DNA from: an uncultured Lachnospiraceae bacterium
GTDB taxonomy: Bacteria; Bacillota; Clostridia; Lachnospirales; Lachnospiraceae
NCBI GenBank assembly: GCA_910579275.1
Contig: CAJTTO010000035.1
Location: 1 to 46,826 of the forward strand
Direction: 5' to 3'
DNA: 46,826 nt
Shown one piece after another: positions 15,943 to 25,122 of this stretch. The notes beneath the pieces were generated by a model that ran no database searches, was not told where the DNA came from, and saw only the letters and a program-made list of their open reading frames with translations. Each line of letters starts with the position of its first letter. Within the stretch, counting starts at the first letter, position 1. The position numbers and the translations under genes are program-made.

Positions 15943-16792
15943 ATACGATATACTCCTTATTCAGCTTTTCCATCACGCCTTCGTCAATCTTGTACGTATG
16001 TTCCACTGCGGGAAAAACACCGCTTTTCACCTCTGAAATGTAGTCTGCGAACGCCTTTTTCATAAAGCTTCCGGTATCGGCGAACGTCTTGACAAATTTG
16101 GGCTTGATATCCTGAAACATCCCAAGCATATCCTGATAAACCAGCACCTGTCCATCGCACGCAGCGCCTGCGCCAATGCCGATTGTCGGGATGGAGAGTG
16201 TCCTTGTAATCAATTCCGCAAGCGGTGCCGGAATTCCCTCAAGCACTACCATGGAAGCGCCCGCCCGCTCGATTGCCTTTGCATCCTCCACAATCTCTCT
16301 GGCGGCATCCTCGGTCTTTCCCTGTACCTTGAACCCGCCAAACGCATTGATGGACTGCGGGGTCAGTCCCAGATGTGCACAGACTGGTATCGAGGCTTTC
16401 ACAATTGCCTCAATCTGCGGGCACACGGATGCACCGCCCTCAAGCTTTACCATGTTTGCACGCCCCTCTTTCATCAGCCTTCCCGCATTGCGCACAGCCT
16501 CCTCGACGGAAACCTGATAGGACATGAACGGCATGTCACAGACAATCAGGGCGTTTTTCGCCCCTCTTGCCACTGCTGCCGCGTGGTGTATCATATCTTC
16601 CATAGTGACGGACAAGGTGTCTTCATAGCCCAGAATGGTCATTCCAAGCGAGTCGCCAATCAAAAGTGTGTTGATTCCTGCCTCATCCATCAGCCTTGCC
16701 ATGGAATAGTCATAGCAAGTCAGCATTGTAATCCTGTCACCGTTCCTTTTTTGCTCCTGTACTGTTGCAACTGTGTTCTTTCCTGTCATCAT
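15941..16792 (-). CDS. panB: 3-methyl-2-oxobutanoate hydroxymethyltransferase
   Basis: The 283-residue TIM-barrel enzyme makes ketopantoate from 2-oxoisovalerate and 5,10-methylene-THF. Motifs include M-L-T-C-Y-D-Y-S-M-A, G-D-S-L-G-M-T-I-L-G, M-V-K-L-E-G-G, L-G-L-T-P-Q-S and I-G-I-G-A-G. The ATG at 16792 overlaps the preceding TGA by 4 nt (ATGA) behind AAGGAGG, so it is translationally coupled to the DUF2520 gene. The C-terminus ends Y-I-V, with the TAG completed by repeat A3. Confidence 0.97.
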   Translation of the reverse strand: MMTGKNTVATVQEQKRNGDRITMLTCYDYSMARLMDEAGINTLLIGDSLGMTILGYEDTLSVTMEDMIHHAAAVARGAKNALIVCDMPFMSYQVSVEEAVRNAGRLMKEGRANMVKLEGGASVCPQIEAIVKASIPVCAHLGLTPQSINAFGGFKVQGKTEDAAREIVEDAKAIERAGASMVVLEGIPAPLAELITRTLSIPTIGIGAGAACDGQVLVYQDMLGMFQDIKPKFVKTFADTGSFMKKAFADYISEVKSGVFPAVEHTYKIDEGVMEKLNKEYIV

Positions 16793-17676
16793 ACATCCTC
16801 CTTACTTTTCAATCTCTCACCCATGTCCCGGTAGTCCCTTTCCGGATTCTTTTTCTTTGCCAGCCCTAACGCTTTTCCGGAAAGGAGACGGTAAATTTCC
16901 CTGTTCTCCGCCACGAGCGTTTCCAGATGCGTGCATACCGTCTGCACATCGCCCCGCTCAACCGGACCTGTCAGGACTTCCTCCGGCGTATGGTTTTCGA
17001 GATGTGCCACGTTCCTCTGCATAAACGGCACGAGCGCCCCCAGCGCATCCTTCCTTGAGAAACCGCAGTTTTGCAGTTCCTCCGCTGCCGTCTGGGCAAG
17101 CCCGAGCACCAGATTGCTCGCCATCACTGCGGCAGCGTGGTATCTCGCCTTGTCCTGAGGGCGCAGATGAATTACTTGGTTGCCGCATGCGCAGAATATC
17201 GCATCTATTTCGTCCGTCTGCGTCTCTGAATGTCTGGCAGCGCCGTCATTTGCGCTGCTTTCTATTGTAAATAATGTGTTGGATAGCTCCTTGTACGAAT
17301 CAAGCCTGCTGCTTACTGCAAGAAGCGGGTGGATAGAATATCCCCTGCACCGGTAACGCGGCGCGGAAATGTCCGAAAAGATTTCTGATGACAAAACACC
17401 ACTACAATGACAGACAATTCTGTCACAAATATTTGCAGCCTTTAACTGCTCCCAAATCTGCCCTATGGCATCATCCGGAGTCGTTATAAATATCACTTTA
17501 CTATCCCGTATCAGGTCGTCAATTGACGCGTAAAAACCTGTACCGGTAAAGTCTGCCGCCTCACGGGCGGACTTCGGGTTTCTGCTGTAATACCCGGACA
17601 CCTTGATACTGTGTCCGGAAAAATATCTGCCGAGGGAAAAACCGACTTTTCCCGCACCAATAAATCCCACTGCCAT
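16789..17676 (-). CDS. Rossmann/DUF2520 oxidoreductase, candidate PanG-type ketopantoate reductase
   Basis: About 295 residues. An N-terminal NAD(P)-binding fold (V-G-F-I-G-A-G-K-V-G-F-S) is followed by a segment with C-H-C-S-G-V-L and Y-S-I-H-P-L and a C-terminal DUF2520 helical domain (A-R-Y-H-A-A-A-V-M-A-S-N, about residues 175-186). The ATG at 17676 is chosen because AAGGAGGG lies 6 nt before it; frames starting earlier are too close. It is the first gene of the pan operon and overlaps panB. No panE is visible in the window. A second class of ketopantoate reductase (PanG) has been described outside the PanE family; that this protein performs that step is inference from family and context. 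Confidence 0.8.
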   Translation of the reverse strand: MAVGFIGAGKVGFSLGRYFSGHSIKVSGYYSRNPKSAREAADFTGTGFYASIDDLIRDSKVIFITTPDDAIGQIWEQLKAANICDRIVCHCSGVLSSEIFSDISAPRYRCRGYSIHPLLAVSSRLDSYKELSNTLFTIESSANDGAARHSETQTDEIDAIFCACGNQVIHLRPQDKARYHAAAVMASNLVLGLAQTAAEELQNCGFSRKDALGALVPFMQRNVAHLENHTPEEVLTGPVERGDVQTVCTHLETLVAENREIYRLLSGKALGLAKKKNPERDYRDMGERLKSKEDV

Positions 17677-17853
17677 ACACATCCCTCCTTTTTCCTTTTG
17701 TTCCAAGACAAGGGATAATAAAGTCTCACTCTACCTGCCGGTAAATATAAGCTTCGCTGCTGTGTATGATGTTTTCATCAATTCTTTATGCTTGTCATAA
17801 TGGGTATAGTTTCTTTCGCGAAATCATTTTCGTCCGAATACCATCCGTGTCTA

Positions 17854-17882
17854 AATATAGCACATAACTGCACAATCTACAA
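17854..17882 (-). promoter_or_regulatory. Promoter candidate of the pantothenate operon
   Basis: On the minus strand TTGTAG (17877-17882) and TATATT (17854-17859) are separated by 17 nt. The leader to the first start is about 175 nt and holds a small GATG-AAAA-CATC hairpin but no riboswitch that I recognise. Confidence 0.45.
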
Positions 17883-17951
17883 TCATTTTATCTGATAAAT
17901 CCCGCTTTTTTTAATGGACTGCCATAAATCCGGCAGAAATGCGTACCATAA

Positions 17952-19454
17952 CTATAACATACAGTAGGATTTCTCAAAAATCTGTTTTTTGACGATATAC
18001 ACATCCGTCTTGTCACTTGGGGAATAGCAGATATAATCTCCCACATCGCCGTACATATACTTCTCGTAATTCCACTTGGAAAAAACCTTTGCCGGAATTT
18101 CGAGCTGTTTTGCATAGATATGCGACGCCTCCCTCCGCACACACTGTCTGGCATGCGGCATAAGCTCATATTTTTTGGATAATGCCGTGTCCACAACGGA
18201 TGGCGCATAGTCAAATTCCTGATAAAACGCCTCGTCCTTGGGCAGATATTTCTGCACAAACTTATCGCGCTGAATCGGGTATACCTCGCCCATAAGGCCA
18301 ATCATCACATAGATATCCTCCGAAGCCGTCACAGCGACATCCCCCTCATATGTGCGAATCTTGCATTCTGTCTGCGGCTCCAGAAAATCCAGTGTTTTTA
18401 CGTAGCCGTACACACCCGGCAGCTTTCTGTACAGCGTAAATGTTTCCGGATTCTTGACGCCCTCTCCGGCGACAATCACCTCACAGCTGTCATAATAAGC
18501 CTCCGCCCTAGAAAAAATATAGGTATCAATTCCCATGCTCGCATACTTTTCATTATATTTTCCCATGCTGATAAAGCCGCCCGCCTTGTCCAGATGCCCG
18601 CCGCCGCTTCCGATATCCCTAACCAGAAATCCTGCCATATCGTTTGCCGCAACCTCCGGACTGCAGCTTCTGACCGACAGCTTATACCCTTCCGGCAGCT
18701 CATTAAAAATAATGCAAACGTCAATGCTGTCAACCTGCAGCACAAAATCGCCGACCAGTCCGAGAATATTGGGATCACATGGCTTTGCCTTAATGATTGC
18801 AAGGCGTTTCTTTTCGTTATAATTGTACCGCAGCATTGCCATTCCCGCAGTCTCAAACTCCTCAAGCGTAAAATTCGCGTGGGTGATACGGTTGAAGAGC
18901 TGCTCATCAATCTTCAAAAAGTCGAGCATGTCGCGCTCAAGCGGATGCCTTACCTCGGAAAGCTCGTTGCTGTCCATAAAAAGACCATAATACAACGCCG
19001 TTGAAACCGCGATATCCCTGTTAACATCATACCCCTCCGCCTTCAAAAGATCGTAACAGATGGTACAGCAGCTTACAATATTACTGCGAATTTCACACAT
19101 CTCATCGGACGCACGCCCTGTATTATGATGGTCTATCATCGCGACATTGGCAGCATCCATATGCTGAACATTCCCCTCCCCATACTGGCAGTCCACGGTC
19201 AGCAGAAGCTCCGGAATCCCGACAGACACATCCGGCTCGTTCAGATACTCTGCCGGAATATGCAGCTTGTCGATCAGCATACAGATATTGCTCTTTGTAA
19301 TTTTGGAAAAGCCGCCATATACCAGCCGCACGTCCTTCCCCTGTGACTGAAAATACCGGTAAAGCGCATACCCCGAGCCTACTGCGTCCGCATCCGGATT
19401 GTCGTGCATCTGAATCACGATGTTTTGATATTGATTCAAATTTTTTAATCTCAT
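17952..19454 (-). CDS. DHH/DHHA1 family phosphoesterase with extra C-terminal domain
   Basis: About 500 residues. The N-terminus carries H-D-N-P-D-A-D-A-V-G (H17, D21, D23), T-V-D-C, the D-H-H triad (M-I-D-H-H-N-T-G, 108-110) and S-T-A-L-Y-Y-G. A DHHA1 part with G-S-G-G-G-H-L-D-K-A-G-G follows. NrnA-like members degrade nanoRNA, pAp or cyclic dinucleotides with Mn2+. NrnA is about 320 residues, so the last 170 or so (with Y-E-K-Y-M-Y-G-D-V-G-D-Y) are an extra domain not recognised. The ATG at 19454 follows GTGGAG; an in-frame GTG at 19466 is less well placed. It lies 40 nt after the TIR gene on the same strand. Confidence 0.85.
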   Translation of the reverse strand: MRLKNLNQYQNIVIQMHDNPDADAVGSGYALYRYFQSQGKDVRLVYGGFSKITKSNICMLIDKLHIPAEYLNEPDVSVGIPELLLTVDCQYGEGNVQHMDAANVAMIDHHNTGRASDEMCEIRSNIVSCCTICYDLLKAEGYDVNRDIAVSTALYYGLFMDSNELSEVRHPLERDMLDFLKIDEQLFNRITHANFTLEEFETAGMAMLRYNYNEKKRLAIIKAKPCDPNILGLVGDFVLQVDSIDVCIIFNELPEGYKLSVRSCSPEVAANDMAGFLVRDIGSGGGHLDKAGGFISMGKYNEKYASMGIDTYIFSRAEAYYDSCEVIVAGEGVKNPETFTLYRKLPGVYGYVKTLDFLEPQTECKIRTYEGDVAVTASEDIYVMIGLMGEVYPIQRDKFVQKYLPKDEAFYQEFDYAPSVVDTALSKKYELMPHARQCVRREASHIYAKQLEIPAKVFSKWNYEKYMYGDVGDYICYSPSDKTDVYIVKKQIFEKSYCML

Positions 19455-19494
19455 TGGAATCTCCACTCTTTCCTTTTAATCGTCGTTCCAGTCT

Positions 19495-20859
19495 TTATCG
19501 TTCTGTCAGCTCCGCGAGCGCATCCACGTCAACGGTCACCGCCGGCCTGATTCCAAAGCCCTCCACGCCAACTGTCTGGGCGGTCACGGCCTCCCCCGAA
19601 ACGCCGTTTGACACGATACGGCACTGGCTGACACTGCCTTCGACAGGCTCCCGCAGCCACCAGAAATAGTATTCTGTACCCAAATCAAGCGCATACGCAC
19701 GGTACCATTGTGTCGCGTCCTGACGGACTGCCGCATCGGTCGGTTTTGCCAGAATACTGACATCCGCTTCCCGAAGCCATTCCAGTTCTTCCATATCCAG
19801 CAGAAAAACCTTGTCGTCCGTCGCCCGCGCGCTGTCCCCAGAAAGCACATTTCCCTTACTTTTTACCTGCGTCACGACAATGGCGTCCCGCTCCTGCTGC
19901 GTAAAACCATACAGGAACCCCGCCTCGTGGTCATATGCGTTTTTCATGTCGGACATCACTCTGCCAGACGGAACGCCGCCCTCATAGCTTACAACCTGTT
20001 CGTCCGAATTGAGCCATGTGCGGATGCAGGAGCTGCGCCACGCATTATTTCCGCGCACCTTTGCCTCAATAGCCTTATCCGCAAAATCATCACTTGTGTA
20101 CTTCCAGTAATCCACTCCCTGATCCATGTTATAGCGCTCGCTTTGCGCTGCGTCATACGCTTTCATCGTGACAATCTGCTCTGTGATAAGAACAGCCTTC
20201 GATTCATCTTCCGATAGATGAATCACCCGCCAGCTGACAGGTTCCCCGTTATATGTGCCTAGCGTCACCGTACTCCCAAGCGCAATATCCCCTTGCACCC
20301 GCCGCATTCCGTTCATGTAATAAATCACTGCAGCCATTAACACGGCAAAGACGCAAAGCGCGGCAATCAGAAGCTTTCTTTGGAACGGTTTCGCTGTACG
20401 GCTCTTTTCCCCCGAGACTGCCGTGACTTCCGCACCGCCCCCTTCGAGTTCCTGCGTTATGTTTTTATGCGTCTCTGTCTGCATATCATTTACACACTTG
20501 AGAATTTTCCGGATGCCCTCCTCCGGATTCCGGTTCACCCACTGGTTCGTCATGAGAAAATACTCCATCGACTTCGTGAGTTCCACATCCTCTAGTTGAT
20601 ACACCATAATCGGAATCCCGCTGCTCGCAGCGTGCTCCACCTCACGCAGCACATGCGGCGAGCGGTTCGCAGCATTGGTCATCAGCAAGACAATGACATC
20701 AGAGCGCTCAATCCCTAGTATCAGTTCCTCCGCATACTCCCTTCCGGACCGGATATCCCGCGGCGCAATAAAGCACCTGTGTCCCCCGTTCTCCAGCAAT
20801 GCGCATACTTCCTGTGCGCACGCCGCGTCATTTGAAGAATGCGATATAAATACATGCAT
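19495..20859 (-). CDS. TIR domain - transmembrane - DUF6273 protein
   Basis: 454 residues in three parts. Residues 1-120 are a TIR domain: H-V-F-I-S-H-S-S-N-D, R-D-I-R-S-G, and S-P-H-V-L-R-E-V-E-H-A with E73 as the likely catalytic Glu of NAD-cleaving TIRs. A linker leads to one membrane helix (about 162-182, L-L-I-A-A-L-C-V-F-A-V-L). Residues 190-454 form a DUF6273-type domain (G-S-T-V-T-L-G-T-Y, R-T-W-L-N, F-W-W-L-R-E-P, G-I-R-P-A-V). With TIR at the N-terminus ahead of a single basic-flanked helix, TIR should be cytoplasmic and DUF6273 outside, like a sensor-effector. Function is unknown; NAD hydrolysis or adaptor signalling are both possible. The ATG at 20859 follows GGCAGGAAT. It may share a transcript with the DHH gene. 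Confidence 0.85.
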   Translation of the reverse strand: MHVFISHSSNDAACAQEVCALLENGGHRCFIAPRDIRSGREYAEELILGIERSDVIVLLMTNAANRSPHVLREVEHAASSGIPIMVYQLEDVELTKSMEYFLMTNQWVNRNPEEGIRKILKCVNDMQTETHKNITQELEGGGAEVTAVSGEKSRTAKPFQRKLLIAALCVFAVLMAAVIYYMNGMRRVQGDIALGSTVTLGTYNGEPVSWRVIHLSEDESKAVLITEQIVTMKAYDAAQSERYNMDQGVDYWKYTSDDFADKAIEAKVRGNNAWRSSCIRTWLNSDEQVVSYEGGVPSGRVMSDMKNAYDHEAGFLYGFTQQERDAIVVTQVKSKGNVLSGDSARATDDKVFLLDMEELEWLREADVSILAKPTDAAVRQDATQWYRAYALDLGTEYYFWWLREPVEGSVSQCRIVSNGVSGEAVTAQTVGVEGFGIRPAVTVDVDALAELTER

Positions 20860-21003
20860 AATTCCTGCCTTTCTTTCGCAGTTACTTATGTAATACCGAA
20901 ATAAACAAAATATATAGAAAATTCTGCGAAATACAATCTCTATGCTTAAACAGATATTAATATTCTACAAGTTTCTACATATTTTGTCTATAAAAATATA
21001 ATT

Positions 21004-22368
21004 TTATTTCAAACCAGTTTTTACGAGAACAGCGTTTTTCCAATTGCCTGTCCTGTACCAGAAATATGATATCAGATAATTTACCCCCCATCCCATGGGC
21101 ACCGCGTACCATATCAGCGCAATCCCCCATATGGGCGAACATAGCTGTGCCACGGCAACACGGATTGTGAGGTTCACGAGGTTCGCGAACATATAGACCT
21201 TGATGTCGCCCGCGCCTCTCAGGATTCCGTCCGTTATTGCCTTAAATCCCAGAAAAGAAAAGAAAAAACCGATAAACCGAAAATATGCCGTTCCTGTCTC
21301 AAACGCCACTGCCGACTCCCCCTGTTCGACAAAAGCCGACAAAATCGGGGCGTAAAACAGCTGCGACACTGCGGCAATCACGATGCCAAATGCAATGATG
21401 ATGCCATACGCCGCATGATATCCCTGCCGCACACGCTCCGCTTTCCCCGCCCCTAGATTCTGCGCCGTGAATGTGGACATTGCATTGCCTGTCGCAATCA
21501 TCGGCACGATGCAGATTGACTCGAGCCGGATTCCTGCCGAATATCCCGCAAGCGCGGATGAGCCAAAGCGGTTGACTGCCGACTGTGTAAGCAGCATGCC
21601 GATGCTCACGATAGACTGCTGTATAATGGATGGGACGGCAATCTTAACTCCGGTCACAAACATGTCGCCGCGGAAACGCTCCGCCTTGCCCTCGGTTCTG
21701 TACGCGGCGAACAGCCGCATCAGGATGACAAACGAAATCACCGCAGCAATCCCCTGCGCAATCACGGTTGCCGCAGCGGCGCCGGAAACCCCAAGCCCCA
21801 GCATCCCCACCATCCACAAATCCAGCACAATATTGAGGATGGAGGAAAAAATCAGCAGCCAGAGCGGAATCTTCGACCTGCCAAGCGCATTGAAATTCGC
21901 CGACAAAATATTGTACATAAACATAAACGGCAGACCGATAAAATAAATCTGGAGATACGCGGCGGCATCCTCCATTATATTGTCCGGTGTCCTGAGCATC
22001 CGCAGGACTGTCGGATTGATAAAAAAGCCCAGCACCGCAAGAATCGTGCTGAACACAGCAAACGATATCAGAAACGTGTACGCCGAACTTTTCATTTCCT
22101 TGTGCTTTCCTGCGCCCAGATACTGGCTCGTAAGCACGGACGCGCCGATTCCGCCCCCTATCGCAATCATGATGAATACCGTCGTAAATGAATACGATGC
22201 CCCCACTGCCGCCAGCGCATCCTCCCCCACCAGCTTTCCCACAATAATGGAGTCCGCCATATTGTAAAACTGCTGGAACAAGTTTCCGATAATCATTGGC
22301 AGCGCAAAGAAAAAAAGGCTCCGCGCAGGCGGCTGGGTTATCAGGTTCTCTTTTGCATTCTGTGACAT
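21004..22368 (-). CDS. MATE family efflux transporter (second copy)
   Basis: 454 residues, about 12 membrane helices, with the family region P-M-I-I-G-N-L-F-Q-Q-F-Y-N-M-A-D-S and internal two-fold symmetry. It exports drugs or cations by ion antiport; the substrate is unknown. The ATG at 22368 follows AGGGAG. It is clearly diverged from the MATE at 3015-4343 and is not a recent duplicate. The 144-nt AT-rich gap after it (20860-21003) holds only weak promoter-like hexamers for the TIR gene. Confidence 0.9.
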   Translation of the reverse strand: MSQNAKENLITQPPARSLFFFALPMIIGNLFQQFYNMADSIIVGKLVGEDALAAVGASYSFTTVFIMIAIGGGIGASVLTSQYLGAGKHKEMKSSAYTFLISFAVFSTILAVLGFFINPTVLRMLRTPDNIMEDAAAYLQIYFIGLPFMFMYNILSANFNALGRSKIPLWLLIFSSILNIVLDLWMVGMLGLGVSGAAAATVIAQGIAAVISFVILMRLFAAYRTEGKAERFRGDMFVTGVKIAVPSIIQQSIVSIGMLLTQSAVNRFGSSALAGYSAGIRLESICIVPMIATGNAMSTFTAQNLGAGKAERVRQGYHAAYGIIIAFGIVIAAVSQLFYAPILSAFVEQGESAVAFETGTAYFRFIGFFFSFLGFKAITDGILRGAGDIKVYMFANLVNLTIRVAVAQLCSPIWGIALIWYAVPMGWGVNYLISYFWYRTGNWKNAVLVKTGLK

Positions 22369-22397
22369 TTTCTCACTCCCTATCTCTTATACGTCAA

Positions 22398-22430
22398 GGA
22401 GCCAACCGCAAAACATTTTGTGTTGGCTCC
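22398..22430 (-). terminator. Strong hairpin between the superoxide reductase and MATE genes
   Basis: GGAGCCAAC and GTTGGCTCC form a perfect 9-bp stem with a 15-nt loop. A T-tract is lacking on either side, so it may be a weak terminator or an mRNA-stabilising hairpin that ends the oxidoreductase transcript. Confidence 0.45.
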
Positions 22431-22474
22431 GTTTCCATATATTCTACTATATTTTTACAAAAAATCCAATATAA

Positions 22475-22861
22475 TTACAAAATATCCGTTTTCCAAAATC
22501 CATGCAGGTTACAGTATGCGTATGCCGCACAGGCTGTGTCGCCGTCTGCAAGCACAAACTGTGCCACAGGCTCGTCCTGCGGCGTCAGTGTCATAAACTG
22601 TCCGCCTTTCTTTGTCTCCAGAAAAATCCAGACGATGCTGTGTTCATCCGTCATCGGGTGAAATACGCTGCCTACCTTTACCGTGATTTTCTGTCCGTTC
22701 TTCTCTACGACAGGAATGTGTTTCTCCCCTGCGCCTTCCGCGGCTTTGCTGTCCAGAAACGTAAACTTGTCACCGACTGCCTGTTTCAGCGCATCCTCCT
22801 TTCCCGACACAAGATACAAAATTTCCTCGCTGTTCTTTACAAATACACTGTTTTCTGCCAT
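22475..22861 (-). CDS. Superoxide reductase (desulfoferrodoxin-like), rubredoxin-type centre lost
   Basis: About 128 residues. The catalytic iron centre is complete: E-K-H-I-P (H48), H-P-M-T-D-E-H (H68, H74) and Y-C-N-L-H-G (C117, H120), giving four His and one Cys. It reduces superoxide to H2O2 without making O2, a standard anaerobe defence. The N-terminal 40 residues align in length with the desulforedoxin domain of class I enzymes but contain no cysteine, so centre I cannot form. The ATG at 22861 follows AAAGGTG at good spacing; a GTG three codons earlier is possible. It lies 44 nt after the oxidoreductase gene and is probably co-transcribed. Confidence 0.88.
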   Translation of the reverse strand: MAENSVFVKNSEEILYLVSGKEDALKQAVGDKFTFLDSKAAEGAGEKHIPVVEKNGQKITVKVGSVFHPMTDEHSIVWIFLETKKGGQFMTLTPQDEPVAQFVLADGDTACAAYAYCNLHGFWKTDIL

Positions 22862-22905
22862 TTTAATCACCTTTCTCCTTTCTCAAACTTCCGTGTGAAC
22901 ATTTT

Positions 22906-25122
22906 TCACACTTCCTGCTTTAACCGTTGAAATCTTCTGTCAATCTCCTGCTGCAGACTCTCCGCCACAGGTCTGTACTCCTCTCTGCACAAGTGTCTGG
23001 TGCGTCCCATCATGGCGAGCCAGTCGGTGACAGGAATCTTTTTGCCCGCCGCATCCGGATCAAAATTCAGTGTCGTTTTCCCCCGTTCTATCTCAAACAG
23101 CGGAAAGTAACAGCAGTTTACCCCTGCCTCGATGACGCGCCGCTCTGTCGCCGGATTGTCGTTCCAGTTCAGGGGACATGCCGACAGTGCCTTGACATAC
23201 GCCGTCCCCTCTGTCTTTGCATAGTATGCCGCCTTTGCCGCCTTCTTGATAAAGTCCGTGGGATTGGATTCTGCCACCGTAGCGATATAGGGAATCCCTG
23301 TCGCCGCCATAATGCGGGGCATATCCTTATGGAAAAATGTTTTTCCATACTGCATTTTACCCACATGGGATGTCGCGCTTCTTGCCCCCTTCGGCGTCGA
23401 GTATGACAACTGGTAGCCGGTATTCATGTAGCCGCCGTTGTCATACTCAAAAAGAAGAATTCTGTGTCCCCGCAGCGCTGTCCCGATGGCAGAGCCCATA
23501 CCGATATCCATGCCGCCGTCTCCGCTCACCATCACGAACACGATATCTCCCGGCGGTATTTCTCCTTTTTTCTGTTTGCGGTAACAGATTTCTGCCAATC
23601 CGCTGAGTGTTGCCGCTCCGTTCTGGAACAGATTGTGAAGATACGGCACCTTAAAGCTTGTCCGCGGATATGCGGTCGTCACAATCATGCCGCATCCTGT
23701 CTGAAACAGAAGAACCACCGGATCTTCAATCGCCCGCAGCAGCAGATTTAAGTTTACCGGAATCCCGCATCCGGGACATGCCCCATGGCCGGGCGCAATG
23801 CGTTTGGGCATCGCTGCGGTGGCATTCAAAGCGCCGCCCTTGACCTGCACTTCGCCGGATGCCTCTTTGTGTACGATTGTCGCACCAATCCCGGTTCGGT
23901 CTCTTGTCAGCGGGGCAAAGAAATTTCCCTTGTCCGCTGTTTTCCCTGTGTCTCCGGCAGTGACCCCGTAATATTCAAAATCCGGTGTCTCCGGATTCTT
24001 TAGGATGCCAAACATCTTTTCCGCATCCTCCGCAAAAAAATCCATCCCGCCAAGTCCGTAGACAAGACTCTTGATTTTTGCCTTTCCACCAAATTTCTGC
24101 ATCATGGCACGCACCTCAAGCGACAGGTTGCCGCCCCACGCGCCATAGCTGTCCTGCCTGTCGGCAACCAAGATGTCCTTTGCCTTTTCGCAGGCGGCAT
24201 ACAGTTCCTTTTCCGGAAACGGACGCAGCACATTTAATGTCACCGCACCTGCTTTGCCGCCGCGCCTGCGCAGATTGTCCACGCCTTCTTTTGCCGTCTC
24301 ATACGAAGATCCCAGAAGCACCAAGAGCTCCTCTGCATCCTCATGGAAATAACTTTCCACGGTTTCATATTTCCTGCCGGAAAGTCTGCTGTACGCATCG
24401 AACAGCTCCGGAATCCTCTCAGACGCCTCTTTCATGGCAAGATGAAGCTGATACCGGTTGTTGATGATATCGGGTTCGTTCATATAAGACCCAACCGTAA
24501 CTGGCTGATTCAGATCCAAAAACGGATAGTCCTCCCGCTTTTGTCCGACAAACTGCCGCACAGTCTCATCATTTTCAAACCGCATGCACCGCCTTTTCTG
24601 ATGGCTTGTAAAAAATCCGTCGTATGCAACCACCACCGGAAGACGAACCTGCTCTGCAAGCCTGATTGCAATCACGTTAAAGTCGTAGACCTGCTGTACG
24701 GTATGGGCAAACAAAATCGGCCATCCGGCGTTCAGCAGATACATAATGTCACTGTGGTCGCCCTTGATGGACAAGGGGCCGGAAACCGTCCTGCAGGCCA
24801 CGTTCATCACCATCGGATACCGCGTTCCCGACTGAACCGGAAACTGTTCCAGCGCATACAACAGACCGTTCGCGCTTGTGGCATTAATGACCCTGCCGCC
24901 GCCCACGGCCGCTCCATAGCAGATTCCCGCCGCGCTGTGCTCGCCCTCGGCGGCAATCATGATCAGATCGGTGTCCCCCGCCGCACGCATCGCATCGAGA
25001 TTTTCGGCAATCTGGGTCGATGGCGTAATCGGATAATATCCCATCAAATCATAGCCAATCTGCTTGATTGCAATTGCCGCCATCTCATTTCCGTTCGCAT
25101 ATTCCATAACCTGTTTTTCCAC
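22906..25122 (-). CDS. 2-oxoacid:ferredoxin oxidoreductase, fused alpha-beta subunits
   Basis: About 738 residues. The N-terminal part (Y-Y-P-I-T-P-S-T-Q-I, 31-40; S-I-K-G-D-H-S-D-I-M) is the alpha subunit (pyrimidine-binding and domain II). The C-terminal part, from about residue 440, is the beta subunit: A-C-P-G-C-G-I-P for iron-sulfur binding and S-G-D-G-G-M-D-I-G-M-G with E-Y-D-N-G-G-Y-M-N for ThDP. It oxidises a 2-oxoacid (pyruvate or a branched-chain one) with CoA to acyl-CoA, reducing ferredoxin. The start is GTG at 25122, overlapping the stop of the gamma-delta gene by one base (TAGTG) behind GGAGG. Subunits are usually separate, or all joined in one PFOR of about 1170 residues, so this two-gene form is uncommon. 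Confidence 0.9.
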   Translation of the reverse strand: MEKQVMEYANGNEMAAIAIKQIGYDLMGYYPITPSTQIAENLDAMRAAGDTDLIMIAAEGEHSAAGICYGAAVGGGRVINATSANGLLYALEQFPVQSGTRYPMVMNVACRTVSGPLSIKGDHSDIMYLLNAGWPILFAHTVQQVYDFNVIAIRLAEQVRLPVVVAYDGFFTSHQKRRCMRFENDETVRQFVGQKREDYPFLDLNQPVTVGSYMNEPDIINNRYQLHLAMKEASERIPELFDAYSRLSGRKYETVESYFHEDAEELLVLLGSSYETAKEGVDNLRRRGGKAGAVTLNVLRPFPEKELYAACEKAKDILVADRQDSYGAWGGNLSLEVRAMMQKFGGKAKIKSLVYGLGGMDFFAEDAEKMFGILKNPETPDFEYYGVTAGDTGKTADKGNFFAPLTRDRTGIGATIVHKEASGEVQVKGGALNATAAMPKRIAPGHGACPGCGIPVNLNLLLRAIEDPVVLLFQTGCGMIVTTAYPRTSFKVPYLHNLFQNGAATLSGLAEICYRKQKKGEIPPGDIVFVMVSGDGGMDIGMGSAIGTALRGHRILLFEYDNGGYMNTGYQLSYSTPKGARSATSHVGKMQYGKTFFHKDMPRIMAATGIPYIATVAESNPTDFIKKAAKAAYYAKTEGTAYVKALSACPLNWNDNPATERRVIEAGVNCCYFPLFEIERGKTTLNFDPDAAGKKIPVTDWLAMMGRTRHLCREEYRPVAESLQQEIDRRFQRLKQEV

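Noticed and set aside
19495..20859. TIR gene as part of a Thoeris system
   Set aside because: No ThsA-like (SLOG or sirtuin) gene is adjacent. The only macro-domain gene is 24 kb away in another run.
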